From the NCBI RefSeq assembly GCF_002105155.1, contig NW_019028985.1:806001-870000 (forward strand): a DNA stretch of 64,000 nt. Reading direction: 5' to 3'. The translations under genes and the position numbers were made by a program. The notes under the pieces were generated by a model. It did no database searches. It saw only the letters and a program-made list of their open reading frames with translations, and was not told where the DNA came from. The DNA is from Lobosporangium transversale. Taxonomy: Eukaryota; Mortierellomycota; Mortierellomycetes; Mortierellales; Mortierellaceae. Of this stretch, positions 23,013 to 36,209 are shown piece by piece (positions within the stretch are counted from its first letter, which is position 1; the number at the start of each line of letters is the position of its first letter).

Positions 23013-24673
23013 GTTATTTAATGCTGAGTGGTGGGGAATGAAGGGGTGGGTGAAGGGAGAAGTGATAAAACAAGTTAAGAAAAATGTTTGCTTATCCCTC
23101 TCCATTAGTGCAAGTCATATGCGATGGCCTTTCCAAATTTACACATCTACACAAAAACGGTATTCAGGCTAAATCACGCTGGAGATCACATTCTATATAT
23201 TTTGTCAATTTTTTATATTACTTTTCTTTGTGATTCAATAAAAAGAAACAAGGTTTGTGACCACATAATTTCAAAATACCAATTCAGTAATCTGACAGTA
23301 AGAAAAAAAAAAAAAAAAAAAAAAAGGCACTGGATGATTAAAAGAAGCCAAGCCAGTCATGAGTTTGGCTTTTTTTTTTTTTTTTTTCTTTCTTTCTTTT
23401 TTGTCAGACAATCGATACGTATTCAATCCTCCTTGGCTTGACTTGACTTGACTTGCTTTGGCTTGGCCTTTTCTCTCTCTGTGTAAACTTCTTTCATCCT
23501 TCCCCTTTTTTTTCCGCATTGTACCAGTTTTACAACTGGAAACATGAAGCTTGCGGAACGTCAACAATAAATCTAAAGGGCGTTTTGAACATTCAAAACA
23601 GAGAGAAGAGAGGGATTTTATTGCAAATAGTCAACAAGTCGACAACGAGTTGTATACATCAAGCGGAGAGGTTGCCGAGACGCCGATGTTTTTTTTTTCT
23701 TCTTCGTCGTCTTATTATTTTTCGAGGCTTATTTTTTCGATCCAATCACTCATAAATGCGTATTCAAATGTAATGAATACACAATGGTGGAAATCTACAC
23801 ACTCAAAGACGCGTTTGAGAGAAAATTTACAGGGATGAATAAAACCATCAGTTTCTTTTGGCTTTTTTTTTTTTTTTTTTTTTTTGAGAGCATCAAAAAA
23901 GTAAAATTGAGCTCAAAGCAAGACTAGACTACTGTATGAGGCTACAACACTATGACTATGAGCATTCACTCCTTTTTTTTTTTTTTTTTTTTCCATCATC
24001 TTCAAGTCTACTCGTGTAGCGTAGCATCAATTAAACACAATGACAGCCAGATTTTGTATACATGTTAATGTTAATATTATAATATTCATGAGGATAAGGA
24101 TGTGAGCTCTTTAAACATGTACATGTACAGTTCTTGACCGCGTGTCAGATTTAGGAGTGGGGTTGTGTAAACATCGGTAACAGTTACAGTACTCAGTCAT
24201 CACACAATAAAATGTAATAAAAAAAAGTTTTTGTCTTTTCAAAGGAGCAGAGAGAGAGAGAGACGGGGGTTTGTATTGCACAACGCTTGTTGATCGGGTA
24301 TATTTTTTCCTCAACCATGACTGATATGGACACCAATCGATCCGAAACGAACATCATCCGTTTATGCTCAAAGTCAGGGCACTCATTCATTCTTCAATGA
24401 AATATTTGGCTCCAAGCTCACTTTCAGAGTACAAACTCAATAATACCGATATTAATTGGAATCTCACTTTCATTTCAACCGAGATTAAAAATAAGATCAT
24501 TTAAGACACCATCTAGATTCAATAAAAAAAAACCTTCCTTTTCCGTAGGAACACGCACTAAGCGAACGCGCTCTTGTTACTATTAGAACACATTAGTTGG
24601 GGGTTTTTTTTTTTTTTTTTTTTTTTTTAATTCATAGGATGTTTGTTTATGTTATTACAAATGTGCGTGTCTG
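23013..24673. other. Intergenic region between Crypton and SMCR8-like gene
   Basis: AT-rich, with A runs near 23302-23325 and T runs near 23371-23387, 23864-23885, 23972-23992 and 24604-24628. There is a short (GACTT)n stretch near 23436-23455. No supported gene. The left part may include the true right end of the Crypton. Confidence 0.5.
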
Positions 24674-27600
24674 TCATAGTTCATTTGATATAGGTGAGGT
24701 GGGTGCCTTGCTACGTTCATACATGTCTACCATTGTAGCCAGATACTAAGATAGATATAAAAGGAAAAAAAAAAAAAAAAAAAAAAAAAAAAGAATACAC
24801 TCTGCTTCATTAATGTGCTTTTAATTAAGGAAAGAAAGAAAAAAAAAAAAAAAAAAACACAAAAACATGTTCTTACCACGATGATGGCCCAGTCATCCAT
24901 TCCAGTAATACCACCAAGCATCTCTCGGACGATAACCTCTTCTTCTTCAGTCAAAGTCACTGTGCTCATATCTGTCATATCTTTCATTACTTTATCTTCA
25001 TCCCGCTGCTGCTGCTGCTGCTGTTGTTGCTGCGACTGCTGACGATTACTTACTTTAGGATCATCAGCACTCGATCCTTGTCCTTCCTCCTGATGCTGTT
25101 GCCGGCGTGGCTGGGGCTGATGTTCGTTTTGTTGAGAGCCTTTGAGATTCATGCCAAGACCCACATCCGTCGTTGTCATCGTTGGAGTTATAGAGGCTGC
25201 TGTACTCGGAGTAGCTACTGTATTTAATGATCCCCAACCAAAAGATTCAGCTGACTGTCGCTTGCCTTCTGCCCGACCGATCGAGCTCACATTGCCGCTC
25301 TCTAACCCAGTCAAGGTCTCAAGTGAGGTTTCGTAATCCGTTGCACTTTCTCGACCAGGATCTCGACGAGGATCGTACTCACCATCATCTATTTCTGAAC
25401 GCCCATCAGTCATAGCAGAGACTAATCTTTGGGCTGCTGCTGCAGATACTAGTCCTGGGACTGTCGCAGATCCTTTTAATGAAATTGAAGGTCGAAGGCC
25501 CGAGACAGATTGACGATGCCCAGGGGCAAAAGAAATGACATTCAATGATGTGCTCCGGGATGCGTTCACGGATGAAGCTCTACTCCTATTATTGTTACCA
25601 TTGCTGCTGAGCGTTGGTGACGATGTAGAAGTAACTGGTAGAGTAGGAAGAAGCGATGGAGTTACGGAAGATTGGACAGTAAGGGGTGGAGAGGGTATCG
25701 CCCGTGGAGGTTGGATCCTCGTGGGCTCTAGCGCTGCAATTTCCTGGATCGTCAGAGGAGTGTCTAGAGGCAATTCAGTGACACTATGGTGCTGAGCTCT
25801 CACTGATTCCGTCAGATCTTCGGTCGAACGAGATTGCTGCGGTGGAACAATAGGTAGCTTTGAGGATGTCAACGTGCTTGCTGGCGCGGATCTTGGAATC
25901 GTACGTATTGTTAGCTCGGAATCCTCAACCGTATGTGGTTGTGCATCTCCTTGCTCGCCTTGCCCTAGATCTTGCTCCCGCGACGACTGATGTTCAGAAT
26001 GTCGTTCTAATCCTGGTGATTCTTTATCTCGAGACTCTTGCATCTCCCTCAGCTCCGAGTCCCCTCCATCATCTTCACTACCCTCTTCATTAAGCTCCTC
26101 AGCACCACGTGACAGTTGTTGAAGTTGGTCACCTTCAGACACCCGACCCCGCTTTTTCCTCTTAGACTTGAGCCAAGCTTTAGCTTTTGCTCTAGTCGAT
26201 CCATGTCGCCTGATCTCTTTGTTGAGATGGCCTGGATCGGAGAGTTCACGGCTGTTTCGAGGACTACGCTGTATTTCCGAGCTCTGACGGCTGTTGCTGT
26301 CCTTTGCAGAAGCTTCTAAATGTGTTCCTGCCTCTAGGATACCGGTCGCAGCGGATGATTGCGTTGACGACCCGAAGGACATGGCTCGAAATGCTCCTGC
26401 AAAACTACGGAAAGTGGCAGACGTTGAGGGAGATGCTGGAGACCCAGATAGAGAGGAAGCCTTCTTAAGCGATTCTCCACCACCAGCTACTGTGGTAGCA
26501 TCTTCCCGATGTTCGTTCTTATCTCGTTCCAGATCGCTTGATTTTGATGTCGCACGGCTCAAAAGAAGCGGCCGCTTAGGCCTCAAGCGACGCAACCCAC
26601 TCAGGCCTTTGGATGAAGTGCCAAGTGCCTCAGCCAAATGACTGTGACTCTCTTCAATCTTCCCCACAGATTTGGGATGATCTAGATCTTCGTCTCTATC
26701 TCCTGAATACTCCATACGACTCTTCTCACCCATAATCGTTTCTTCTTCAAATGCTGCAAAGTCGTTTTTGTTATCATTAGTGTATGAATCCGAATCACTT
26801 CCTCCAGTATTAGTACTACTGGTACTATTATCGCTCACAGTGCTCAGTAACATGGGATTTCCCTTGCCAACATCAAAATGGTCAAGTTTCAACTTTTGAT
26901 TCCGTTCCCTCTCTCGTTCTCGGCCGCGTTCTTTTTCCCGTTCCTTAACCTCTCGGTGCCGTCCAGGACTTGTATGATGATGGTGATGAATAGGTAAGGT
27001 TTTAGAGCGTCGATGTGGGCTTGCTCGTCCATTGCTGTTGCGTTTCCTACGGTTTCCGCTACCATTGTGAGATATACCATCTATAATAGTATTTGAGTCC
27101 GATCGTCCAAACGCTGCTAGAGCGGGGTCGATCATGGCCGCACTCTTAGCACTCCAGTACTCAAACCATTTTTTCCATTTCTTCATCCCTTGTGATGTTG
27201 TGAACTGAATTGTCCCAGTGCCATTATCACCCTGACTCGATTCATCTCCAGACATGACGAGTCTACCTAAACTCTTACTATCATAATGCTGTGATTGGTA
27301 ACAACGAGACTTCTCCGAAAAATCCTCTTTCCTTGAATCGTACTGTTCAATAGGCTGCAGTTTTTCTGCATCGGATGACACTTGAGATGATAAAGATGCA
27401 GCTCGAGAGGTTTTCATTTTGTGCGAGACCGTAGTGCCTAGTTGTGTAGATGACGGATATGCAGAAGTATTTCTACGAGGAACCCGAGAAGTCCTACTAC
27501 TGCCGTCACCTTTGGGAGTAGTTGCAAGAGATTGTCGAGAGCTTCGAAAGTTGTTCTGAGAAGAAAACGCTTCACCGTCGTCCGATGCCCCACTTGAATA

Positions 27601-28973
27601 GAATGTCTGCGCTCCAGACTGAGCTAAAAACCCGCCCTGATAAAGCCGGTTATTGAAAACCAAGTGGTAATAGAGAAAGGACTTGAGCAAAATTTCGTAT
27701 AGTTTACCATCCACGTACGCGAGAAATGATGTGTCTTCTGAAAAGATATCCATGTCCTTGAACATAGCTTCTAAGAAAACCCCGTCCGTGTAATGTTGCG
27801 CGTTAATCCAAGCCATCGTATCATAGTTTAGTATACAAATGCCAGATCCCAGGAATTTGGGGTCAATTTTGCTCGAGTCGACGCCTACAAGACATAGTTT
27901 TTCCATATCCGATAGCTGCAACAGCCCAGGCCCTTGGTGCCAAGTCATTATCTGACGCTGATGTTCAATCAGCTGTTCTTCTCTAGATGGATATCCGGCA
28001 TGTGGTAGAAATGTTGCCAAAACCGACACTAGTTTTCTGACTTTGGCTTCGCTATCGCTTTGTCCCATGATGCAGACTTTTCGGCCGCTAAGGAGAGCGA
28101 AAACCAAATCCTTAGCCGCTACAGGATCTTTTTGTAGAGTATCAAGCACAATGGTTGGAGAACAGGCTGTCTGGACTGGTCCTGTGGCCATCATGCCTAC
28201 ATTGGCACTCTGTGCAGGATGGCGGTTTTGCATTCGATGAAGTGAGTTACCGCTCGCTAGCAAGTGATCCCCTTGATGTAGCCCGGTGCCAAAAGACCAG
28301 GGTGTCTGTTGAGTTGCTGCCGCAAGGTTTGTACTCCCCTTTGCATGATGGAGATTCTGTTGTTCCTGATGCCACTCTACGACTCTTGCAGAGCGATCCA
28401 AGGGCGCAATGACAAAGGCATCACGCGTTGGCGTATCTGTTTGTGTTGCCACCCCTGTAGCTGCTGTAAAGAAGGACTCAGCGTCGTCTAAAGAATCATA
28501 TCCCGTCTGCTCATCATCAGCATCTTCTGCATCCATTACTTGTCCATCCCTTCGCTCCTCAACTGCAGTTTCATCAAGCACTACGGTTGGCAACGGCTCT
28601 TGATTCTTCACTGTATTAATTTCCTGGGTTGATGGTCTGTCCTCAGAGGGTACGCTAGTGATCGACATGCCATGTATTAGCTCTATCAGTGGTGCAGATG
28701 TCTCTTGAAGTTGTGTCGTACGAGTGGTAATTCTAAAGAAAAAAAAAAAAAAAAAGGAAGAATATGCGTGACTAAACTTTAGTATTCCTTTCAACAAATC
28801 GTGGTTTTATATCAACTCAGGATGTATGGTCAAATGTTTCTCACCTATTGAAGTCTGGGTTCCGAAAGTTAATCATAAATCTAGTAACATGAGTTGAGAA
28901 TGAGAAAGCTTATTTAGTAACGTAATCCGACTACATTTCTTTCTCCTTCTTTTCGTCTAATCTCGAGAAACCT

Positions 28974-29004
<31 letters not shown>

Positions 29005-30686
29005 GGTCAGTTTTTATATATATTTATACATACCTTTGCCCTATCGTCAAGCCAGAACTTGTAGGGTGCATGCGCTTGATACAGTCCATCATGTCGCCTA
29101 ATAGCTGATAATCAACTTGAAACTCCTTGAGAATGTCCTTGATCTTTTTAATACCCAGATGAAACTGAATAGACGAGTTCCAGACCATGTTGGCAATGCA
29201 CAGCTCGCGTAAAGGCCGAAATACGACTTCATCACGATAGGCAGGGTATAATGAGGTCGCATATTGAGCCTCGTACTCTGGCATTTCATTCATCATCGAT
29301 TCATAATCTGATACCACTGAGTTCTTTCGTGATTGATCTTGCTGAAGTCCTAACAAATGAGGAGGAATTGGTGAAGCTGCTAATCCCTCTGTCATCGATA
29401 GCATCCCAGTTGAATCCAAGATCCTCGATGACGTTGAACCAGAAACATTGGGCGTCGATGCTTTACGTCGTATCCTAGAGGATGGCCGTGAAGGGGCCCC
29501 CAAGAATAGAGAGGAATCTGCTCCTACTGCTCCTACTGCTCCTGCTGTTCCTGCTACTCCCGCTATTCCTGTTCCTGTTGCCCCTGCTGCTCCATTACTA
29601 CGTCCTGCAGCCAACATGGCCAAGTTCTCAGACGAAGTCATGGGTGATAGATCCGAGAGAGGGACCATAGATGGGAGAGCTTCATGTCCATCATCTGGAT
29701 GGCCTAACAGCGGTTGACCATCAACAGAATAATGTTCTAGTACACTAATAATATGCGTTGCGGTTTCAATGGCGTCTTTAATAGATTCAAGGTCCGACTT
29801 TTGTTGTTCACTCAAGCTATCCTGTTGGCTCCTTTCTGCTGATTCTACTTCCTGCTTCTGCTCCTGCTCCTGCTCCTGCCTCTGTTCCTGCTCCTGTATG
29901 ACTTGCTTTTCATCGTCCTGCTTCTTTTCCTTCGTGCCCCCTTCTTCCTTTTCAGTACCTTCTGAAACGCTCGACGACTGTGAAAGACGAAGAGCGAGAA
30001 TTCCTTCACTTGTTTGTGATGGTGATGATGTGTTAACATTCTTCGAAGGTAGTTGTGGTGGTGGTGAAGAAGAGGAAGACCGAGGGTTTTGTGGTCCTGT
30101 AGAACTTTCAGTATGTGTATTAGTCATAGCTGCTGTAGTAGTGGTAGTAGTATTATCGGTAGAGTAAGAATTAGCTGTTGCAGAGGAGAATGTCGATTGA
30201 TTAGATTCTGATTGGGATGGTGGCGGTGATGACGGTGCCTCTGACAACAGATTATTAGTGTAGTTCAAGTCGCGCAGTTTCTTGGTGAGGTCCTGCCTGA
30301 ACAAAGTATAGTTGCCAGCCTTGAAGTAAAGAGCTGCTTTGCTGAATTTATGCCTCAGATCGTTATAGTGTGCTAAAATCTTACGGGGGTCCCGCGTAAT
30401 GTAGGACATATAAAATGGTCGAACAAATCCTCGAGCGTTGATGTCAAACAATGTAAAGTGATGTACCTATTAGAAAAGAGAAGTAAGGAAAAGAAAGCAT
30501 TGTCGGAGCAAAATAACAGAAATAATAGTACAAATCAATCACAGATGTTATTGACGCTGACATCTGATTAAAGAAAAAAAGGAAAGAAAAAAAGTTGGCT
30601 TACATATGCCCAGTAGCCCTTTTCGACATCATTGATGTGAACCTCAATGTCCTCTGGGATATGAAAAGCTCCCGATCTTGGAGGAG

Positions 30687-30720
<34 letters not shown>

Positions 30721-31715
30721 AAGGATAATGAAAATATACAAAAGTTTCTCGGTCAGAAAAATTTTGATGTTCACTTTATCCCTGCTACATAAAGAAGGGA
30801 AAAAAGAAAGAAGGAAAATGAAAATACATACGTTTCCCTGACCTGCTGGTCCACCGAAGTAATCCGAAGAACGAATTCATGAATATCAAACAAATCGCAT
30901 GTATTTTCCTGTATACCATTGCTCTCAGGAGCCAAGGTTGAAGTACTAGCATCGGAAGGATCTTGTGAATGTTTGGGTGAAACGGGCGAATCCTGAGCCC
31001 GCTGCTGTTTCGAAGATGAATAAGAATCGCGTGTCAAGTCCACAATGTTGTCCGGTATCGTCATCACCGCTCTTGGGCCTTCAACCTCTGAAAATTCAGA
31101 AATAAGCACAAAATCTGGTAGATCTGCTGACTTTTTGGAATACCACCATGCTCCTGATGGAGGGTCCAAAGATAGTCCATAATGTTGCTGCTGCCCTCGA
31201 AATCCCAGCCCAGTAGATGAAGAGCTACTATTTTCGACAGGAGAGTTGTTGTTGTTATTGTGGGGAGGTTTGAGACCGCTACTGATCGAGTCAAGAGTCG
31301 TACCTAGCTTTGATGTAGGAATTTGTTTGGAAGAATTATGAGCACTGCTTGTGGTCTCTGAGTGAGAGGTTATTAAACCACCCGGAATACTACGTTGATT
31401 TGGACGGGACCCTGTGGAGAGTGGGTATGGGGCGGCATGGGTGGTTTCAAAATGTGAAGTAGGCGAAGCTGTATCAATCTGCGATGTCGATGCAGATCTG
31501 GGCAAAGTTAGCATGTGAGCGGGGGGTGAGTTTGACGGCAGTTGTGGCTGTGGCGGAGAAGAGTGAGGTGTTGAAGATGCTGGCGTAGCTGAGGTTGGAG
31601 CTGCCGTAGATGGTCGTTGGGGAAGTGAGGAGGAAGAAGATGAGGCCAGGATAGTGGACTCGTGATCGTCACAGTTATTGTCAAGGGATTCTGGTAAGGC
31701 ACTCCAGCTGAACAT
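24674..31715 (-). CDS. SMCR8: SMCR8-like longin/DENN protein, very large
   Basis: Six exons: 31715-30832, 30676-30604, 30466-29034, 28880-28845, 28732-24877 and 24745-24674, giving 2117 aa; human SMCR8 is about 940 aa. The longin part starts near residue 199 (DFVLISEFSEVEGPRAVMTIP). It continues through FDIHEFVLRITSVD and the hallmark YVHHFTLFDINARGFVRPF, with MSYIT and KLRDLNYT following, as in animal SMCR8. The DENN-type C-terminal part begins near 1010 (LVFALLSGRKVCIMGQ) and includes KLVSVLATFLP, LVGVDSSK and KSFLYYHLV. Long Ser/Gln/acidic insertions separate and follow these blocks. In animals SMCR8 pairs with C9orf72 and WDR41 as a GAP-like complex for Arf/Rab GTPases in autophagy and lysosomal TOR signalling. 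Exon 4 is only 36 nt and could be skipped in frame. Lst4/FNIP-like alternatives fit less well. Confidence 0.82.
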
Positions 31716-32226
31716 GATTCATTCAAGCACGAGCAGAGGTAAACATGCACACCTATGACGGGTAGGCCGACAAAAAAAAGGGTGGAGTAGGTATCTGCTC
31801 CTCCTCCTTTATTAGAATCTCTTTTGTACAAATGCAGACGCAGGTGCAGGCAGGCAGGTGAGTCAAGCCGTTAGTCAGACAAGAGTTTCTGAGTCCCAGA
31901 ACAAAAGCTGGCCCGATCGAGTGGGCGTGGAAAAGGTAAATAGGAAAGTCGTGTGGGGCAAAACACTGTTTGCATGCATTGTCTGCATGCGTGTATGAAC
32001 AAAGGATGGTCCAAACTCGATCAAATTTTCTCTCTTTTTCTCACTTAGACGAAGAGCAAATTATGGGAGCAGCATTCAGGTAGGAATGAGATGGACGGGA
32101 TGGAAGACGATGCAGTTGCAGACTCTTTTTGGGCGAGGCCTCGACAAGTGCAGTAAGTATCACCTGACTGTGCGCACCATTCATGGCATATTCAAAACAC
32201 GCTTTTATTGATTTCAGTTGTGTTCT
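31716..32226. other. SMCR8 upstream region and ARP8 3' flank
   Basis: Between two minus-strand genes. It should contain the SMCR8-like promoter and the ARP8 transcript end. No coding signal or clear motif seen. Confidence 0.45.
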
Positions 32227-35200
32227 CTATGAGTCCTTGCTCCACACAAACAGCGACTTGTCTCTCAGTACCTTACGTCCCATTAGTTCCCACTCCAGGG
32301 GTTTGATCCACATTTCCTTAGCCGTCTCCAGCTTGCTGAGTACTGATCCTCCCTTCCAAACTAACAGCCGTGGATCCATGTCACGCGGTGATGGCAGAAC
32401 CTCCACTTTCTCAACCGTCGTCAACGTTGCTGGTAACGCTTGGAATAGTCTACCAAAGTTTAACATGTCACATTCAAATCTTAATTAATTTTGTCCGCTC
32501 GCGGATTCATGCGTAATTATTATTATTATTATTATTATTTTCCTTTTTTTTGCTTACCTGTCCTCAAGTACACGATCAAATCCCTTAATCATACCACCAC
32601 CTCCAACCAAAATAATGCTCCCATACAGCTTCTTAGACCGTTCTTCACTACCACAATTTGAGATCGATTGCGCAACTACAACATCCAGCGCTACTAAACT
32701 TGAGAAATGATCCTTGCCGATCGTTCCTGCAATCTCCCATGACTTGTTCGTCGTCGTGACAGAAGGCTCCATAGCAAAAACCACGATAGGTGGTTCAGCC
32801 GGTACATTAGGTCCAACCGGTGCTGGTGTCGACCCCGATCCTGCGGTTGTCGATGGACCAGAAGGTACGGGCGTAGGTGCGGGTGTAGGTGCTGGTGTTG
32901 CGCCAGGCGTTCCAACTGTGGGCGTTGCATTTCCATTGACACTTGTTTCTTCACCAACCACCGATAATGATGGAGTGCCGGCTCTGGCAGCAGCAGCTAT
33001 AGCCGCTGCATTCGTTTTCTTTTGTGCTTGGTTAGTCAAGGAAATCTAATAAAAAAGATGAAGAGAAAAAAAAAAAAGGACACGCGGCATTTTAGCGTGG
33101 CTGAAGCTTATAAATAATTACACCTGACAATCAATCCATAGAGCTGAAAAAGATGACGACGTACTGGTGGAGCATCCTCATTGATATCCTCATAGTTTGT
33201 AACCTTTGCAAAATTAGGGTTGATCTCGCGCTCTTCAATCCATCGGCGAATGACGTTAGGGAAAAATAAACACTAGAAGGCGACAAGAGAGTGAAGGCAA
33301 TTCCTGTAAGTATCATTTCAAATAATGATAGGAGTAAAAATGAAAAATAAAAAGGAAATCTTTGATAACTAACCATTGGAGATAACGCAACTTCATCATA
33401 CACCTTGACTTGATATTTTAAGGTCTGTTTTTCGGGGCGCCGTACAAAAAAGCTGTACACTTGGACGGTCAGATCCGCCTCATTCATTGTACACCATTTT
33501 TCTTTTAATTCCTCCATTAAGCGCCAGTCATACGTCTGAGCAAGATCTAGTTCCTCGTAAGGAAAACCCATCCGCCTGACTAGGGCTGCAAAGATTCGCG
33601 TAATGTCGTCACCTCCATACTTGAGCATTGCTCTTGAATTAGGAATGCAAATACCATCTTCTACACAAGATATCTTGGTTACCTCGGCCCCAATATCGAC
33701 AACGCATGCAGCTGACACTCCTGCACCAAATGACGCACAAACAGATTCTTGTTGGATCATTACGCCTCGGAACTGCATCGACTTGAGCAACATGTTGACA
33801 AGTTCACTCACATACAGTTTGTTATAAAGATCTGGAATGACCAGGAGTGCATAGTGTTTCTAATCCATGTTATAGAAAAATAAAATAAAATAAAATAAAA
33901 TAAAATAAAATAAAATATTAATCGACGTAGTTAAATGATCTTCAGTTCTTAGTAAATCAAGGACTTTCCTCCAAGCATACCCTCAACTTCTTCGGGTCAA
34001 TCCCAAGGTCCTCCTCTATGACCTTTGTCCATATTGCCTCAAGATCAGATACCACTAGGCGTGGAGTTGCATAATCTCGATCATTTAGCATGCCGCTAAC
34101 GATAGGCCAGAATAGTTTGAAATTGTGATCTTTACTGGGAGGAAGGTTAAGCGCCTAATGTGAAGAATCGTTGATATTGGGAGAGAATTAGTACACTACA
34201 GAAAGAGAAAGTGTGGTTGATTAAAGGGCCTTCAGTAAATTACCTTTTGTCCAATAATAAATTCACCCTCCGCTTTAGGATCAGTCCACTCGACTTTATA
34301 CGGGTCATTGTGATCCAAGATCTTTTCTGGCCGTGTAGAGGTATTGAACGACCGAACCTGAGTTCTGGCATTAGGGACTGGCCGTCGCTTTGCAGCCTTC
34401 ATACGTAGTTTAAGGTCATACTCGATGTCTTGAAGATATCTGTCATTGACGGCCTGCAGTACCAATAATAATGATTAGATGTCAATCGACCTAGTTCACG
34501 TCGCACATGTCTTATCTGACAATTAACTTTAAGTGATAGTGTAGTGCTTACATCCTGAATGTCTGAAGCATCGTCTTCATGCCCGTCAACATCCATGGCG
34601 TTATCTTCATCGACTTCCACATCTCCATTTTCTGTGCCTGACTGAGCCGCAACAGCCTCTAATTCCGTTTCACGTGTTGCTGCTGATTCGGCCGCCTTAA
34701 GTTGCTTATGATCTGTGGAAGTAACAACAAGTGTATGTATCCTCCGAGCGATACAATGTGGAATGGCGATTGGATAGGCATCTGATGCTCTACCAATCCG
34801 TAGTATCCGAGACCCTGGGTGGATTACGATGGTCTTTTTGCCGACTTCAGAAGACTAAAAATAGGTCGCTCATTTTAGTTTCCAAAAAAAGCACATTCCT
34901 AAGATATTGGAAAAGCTGATATTCTCTTTTTTGAACGTACCGATTTTGCTTCACCATTCTCATCTGTTTCATTCACAACACTCTCCTCTGAGTCACTGTC
35001 ACTGGTATCTAGATACTCGTCCTCATCATCCTGTTTCTGGTCATCTACATCGTCATCGACTTTATCTAGCTTTTCATCATCTTCATCATCGTCGTCATCT
35101 GCAAAAATCCCTCTCCGGATAGCTGTAAATTTGTCATTCTTCTTCTTTTTTAGCGTTGCATTCCCCTCTGTTTCCTTGTCCTTGTCTTTGTCCAAGGCTT

Positions 35201-36209
35201 CAAGTTCATTCTCATCTCCTTCATTTGCATCCTTGTCTCCTCCCTTTTGAACAGTCCCTTCGTCAGTCTTACGCTTGCGGCGCTTCTGTATACGTGACAT
35301 GTCTTTGAGGACAAAATTTTTTTCGGTCTTTAAGAAATTACTAGTTACATTTCGTGTTGGTAGTTGAGTCATGGCTGCAAATGTTGTGAATTTAAACTGG
35401 GGAATATAACTCCGTACAGGAACTGGCGGTGGAGGTGGAGGAGTTAGCGCTGTTAGTGACTCAGCCGAGGTTTTGACTGCTGAGTTATTAGCTGATGATA
35501 CAGTGCCTTCTATAGGCGCTTCGGTAAGTGAGTGAGCATCTGTCGCTGTGACTGTCTGATTGACATCGACTTCGTTGGCGTTAGCTGACCTAGAAGTTGG
35601 CGCTTCTGCTTCAGAGAGCTTGAGGGGATTAGGATGAATTGATTGGTCTGTAGTTGTTTTTATTAGCGATCCTGTCGAAGTTGGCTCTGTCACAACATTA
35701 ATTTTGACATCTGGTTCATATTTATCTGGTTTGACAGATCTGGATGTTGCCTCATGTTGTGATGCATTTTGATCTATAGTGCTATCATCACTGTTTTGTT
35801 GAACATCGGGTTCTATATTGATCTTTTTCTCCTCTAATGGTAATGTCTTGTCGATATCGATCTTGGATTCTTTGTCTACAACATCGCTCTGATTTGTCTC
35901 CTTATTATCTATCACATCGTTATTTGCTGAACGATCCGCTGTACTGTATTCTGCCTGAGAGGACAAAGTATCTTCGTTTTTAGTCCGAGCAGCCTTCGAT
36001 GGGTAGCTATGATTAACAGTGCCTTGTTCAGAGTGATCATGGTCATTCCCATTATGCGATGAGGTCACTTCTGAAGCTAAAGTGGTTAATTTTGAATCGA
36101 ATTCTTTCGTGGAAACTAGTTGTTCTGCACTCTGGTCTGATGAAGACGTGATTGTGCTATCTTCTGCGTCTGTTACTGGTCTTGCGTCCTCCATGTGGAC
36201 ATCCTCCAT
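32227..36209 (-). CDS. ARP8: Actin-related protein 8, INO80 chromatin remodeller subunit
   Basis: Eight exons: 36209-34941, 34854-34552, 34453-34244, 34154-33981, 33859-33374, 33272-33129, 33045-32558 and 32449-32227, giving 1098 aa. The first 420 residues are acidic, Ser/Thr/Asp-rich and disordered. The actin fold starts with IVIHPGSRILRIGRASD and continues with YALLVIPDLYNK, ELVNMLL, IQQESVCASFGAG, VVDIGAEVTKISCVEDG and MLKYGGDDITR. It ends with ILVGGGGMIKGF and PRDMDPRLLVWKGGSVLS, matching Arp8 rather than conventional actin. An Ala/Pro/Thr-rich insert (33045-32800) sits before the last subdomain. Arp8 binds nucleosomes and nuclear actin within INO80. An in-frame ATG 75 nt upstream (36284) is an alternative start. 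Intron 4 contains an (AAAAT)n repeat. Confidence 0.93.
33871..33914. repeat. (AAAAT)n microsatellite in ARP8 intron 4
   Basis: About eight to nine uninterrupted copies of a 5-nt AAAAT/AAATA unit lie just inside the 3' side of the ARP8 intron between exons 4 and 5. It is a likely length polymorphism, with no coding effect. Confidence 0.85.

Noticed and set aside
33124..33129. ARP8 exon 6 donor at GTGTAA (33123)
   Set aside because: It would put exon 7 out of frame and give a stop; the GTCAGG donor at 33128 joins in phase.
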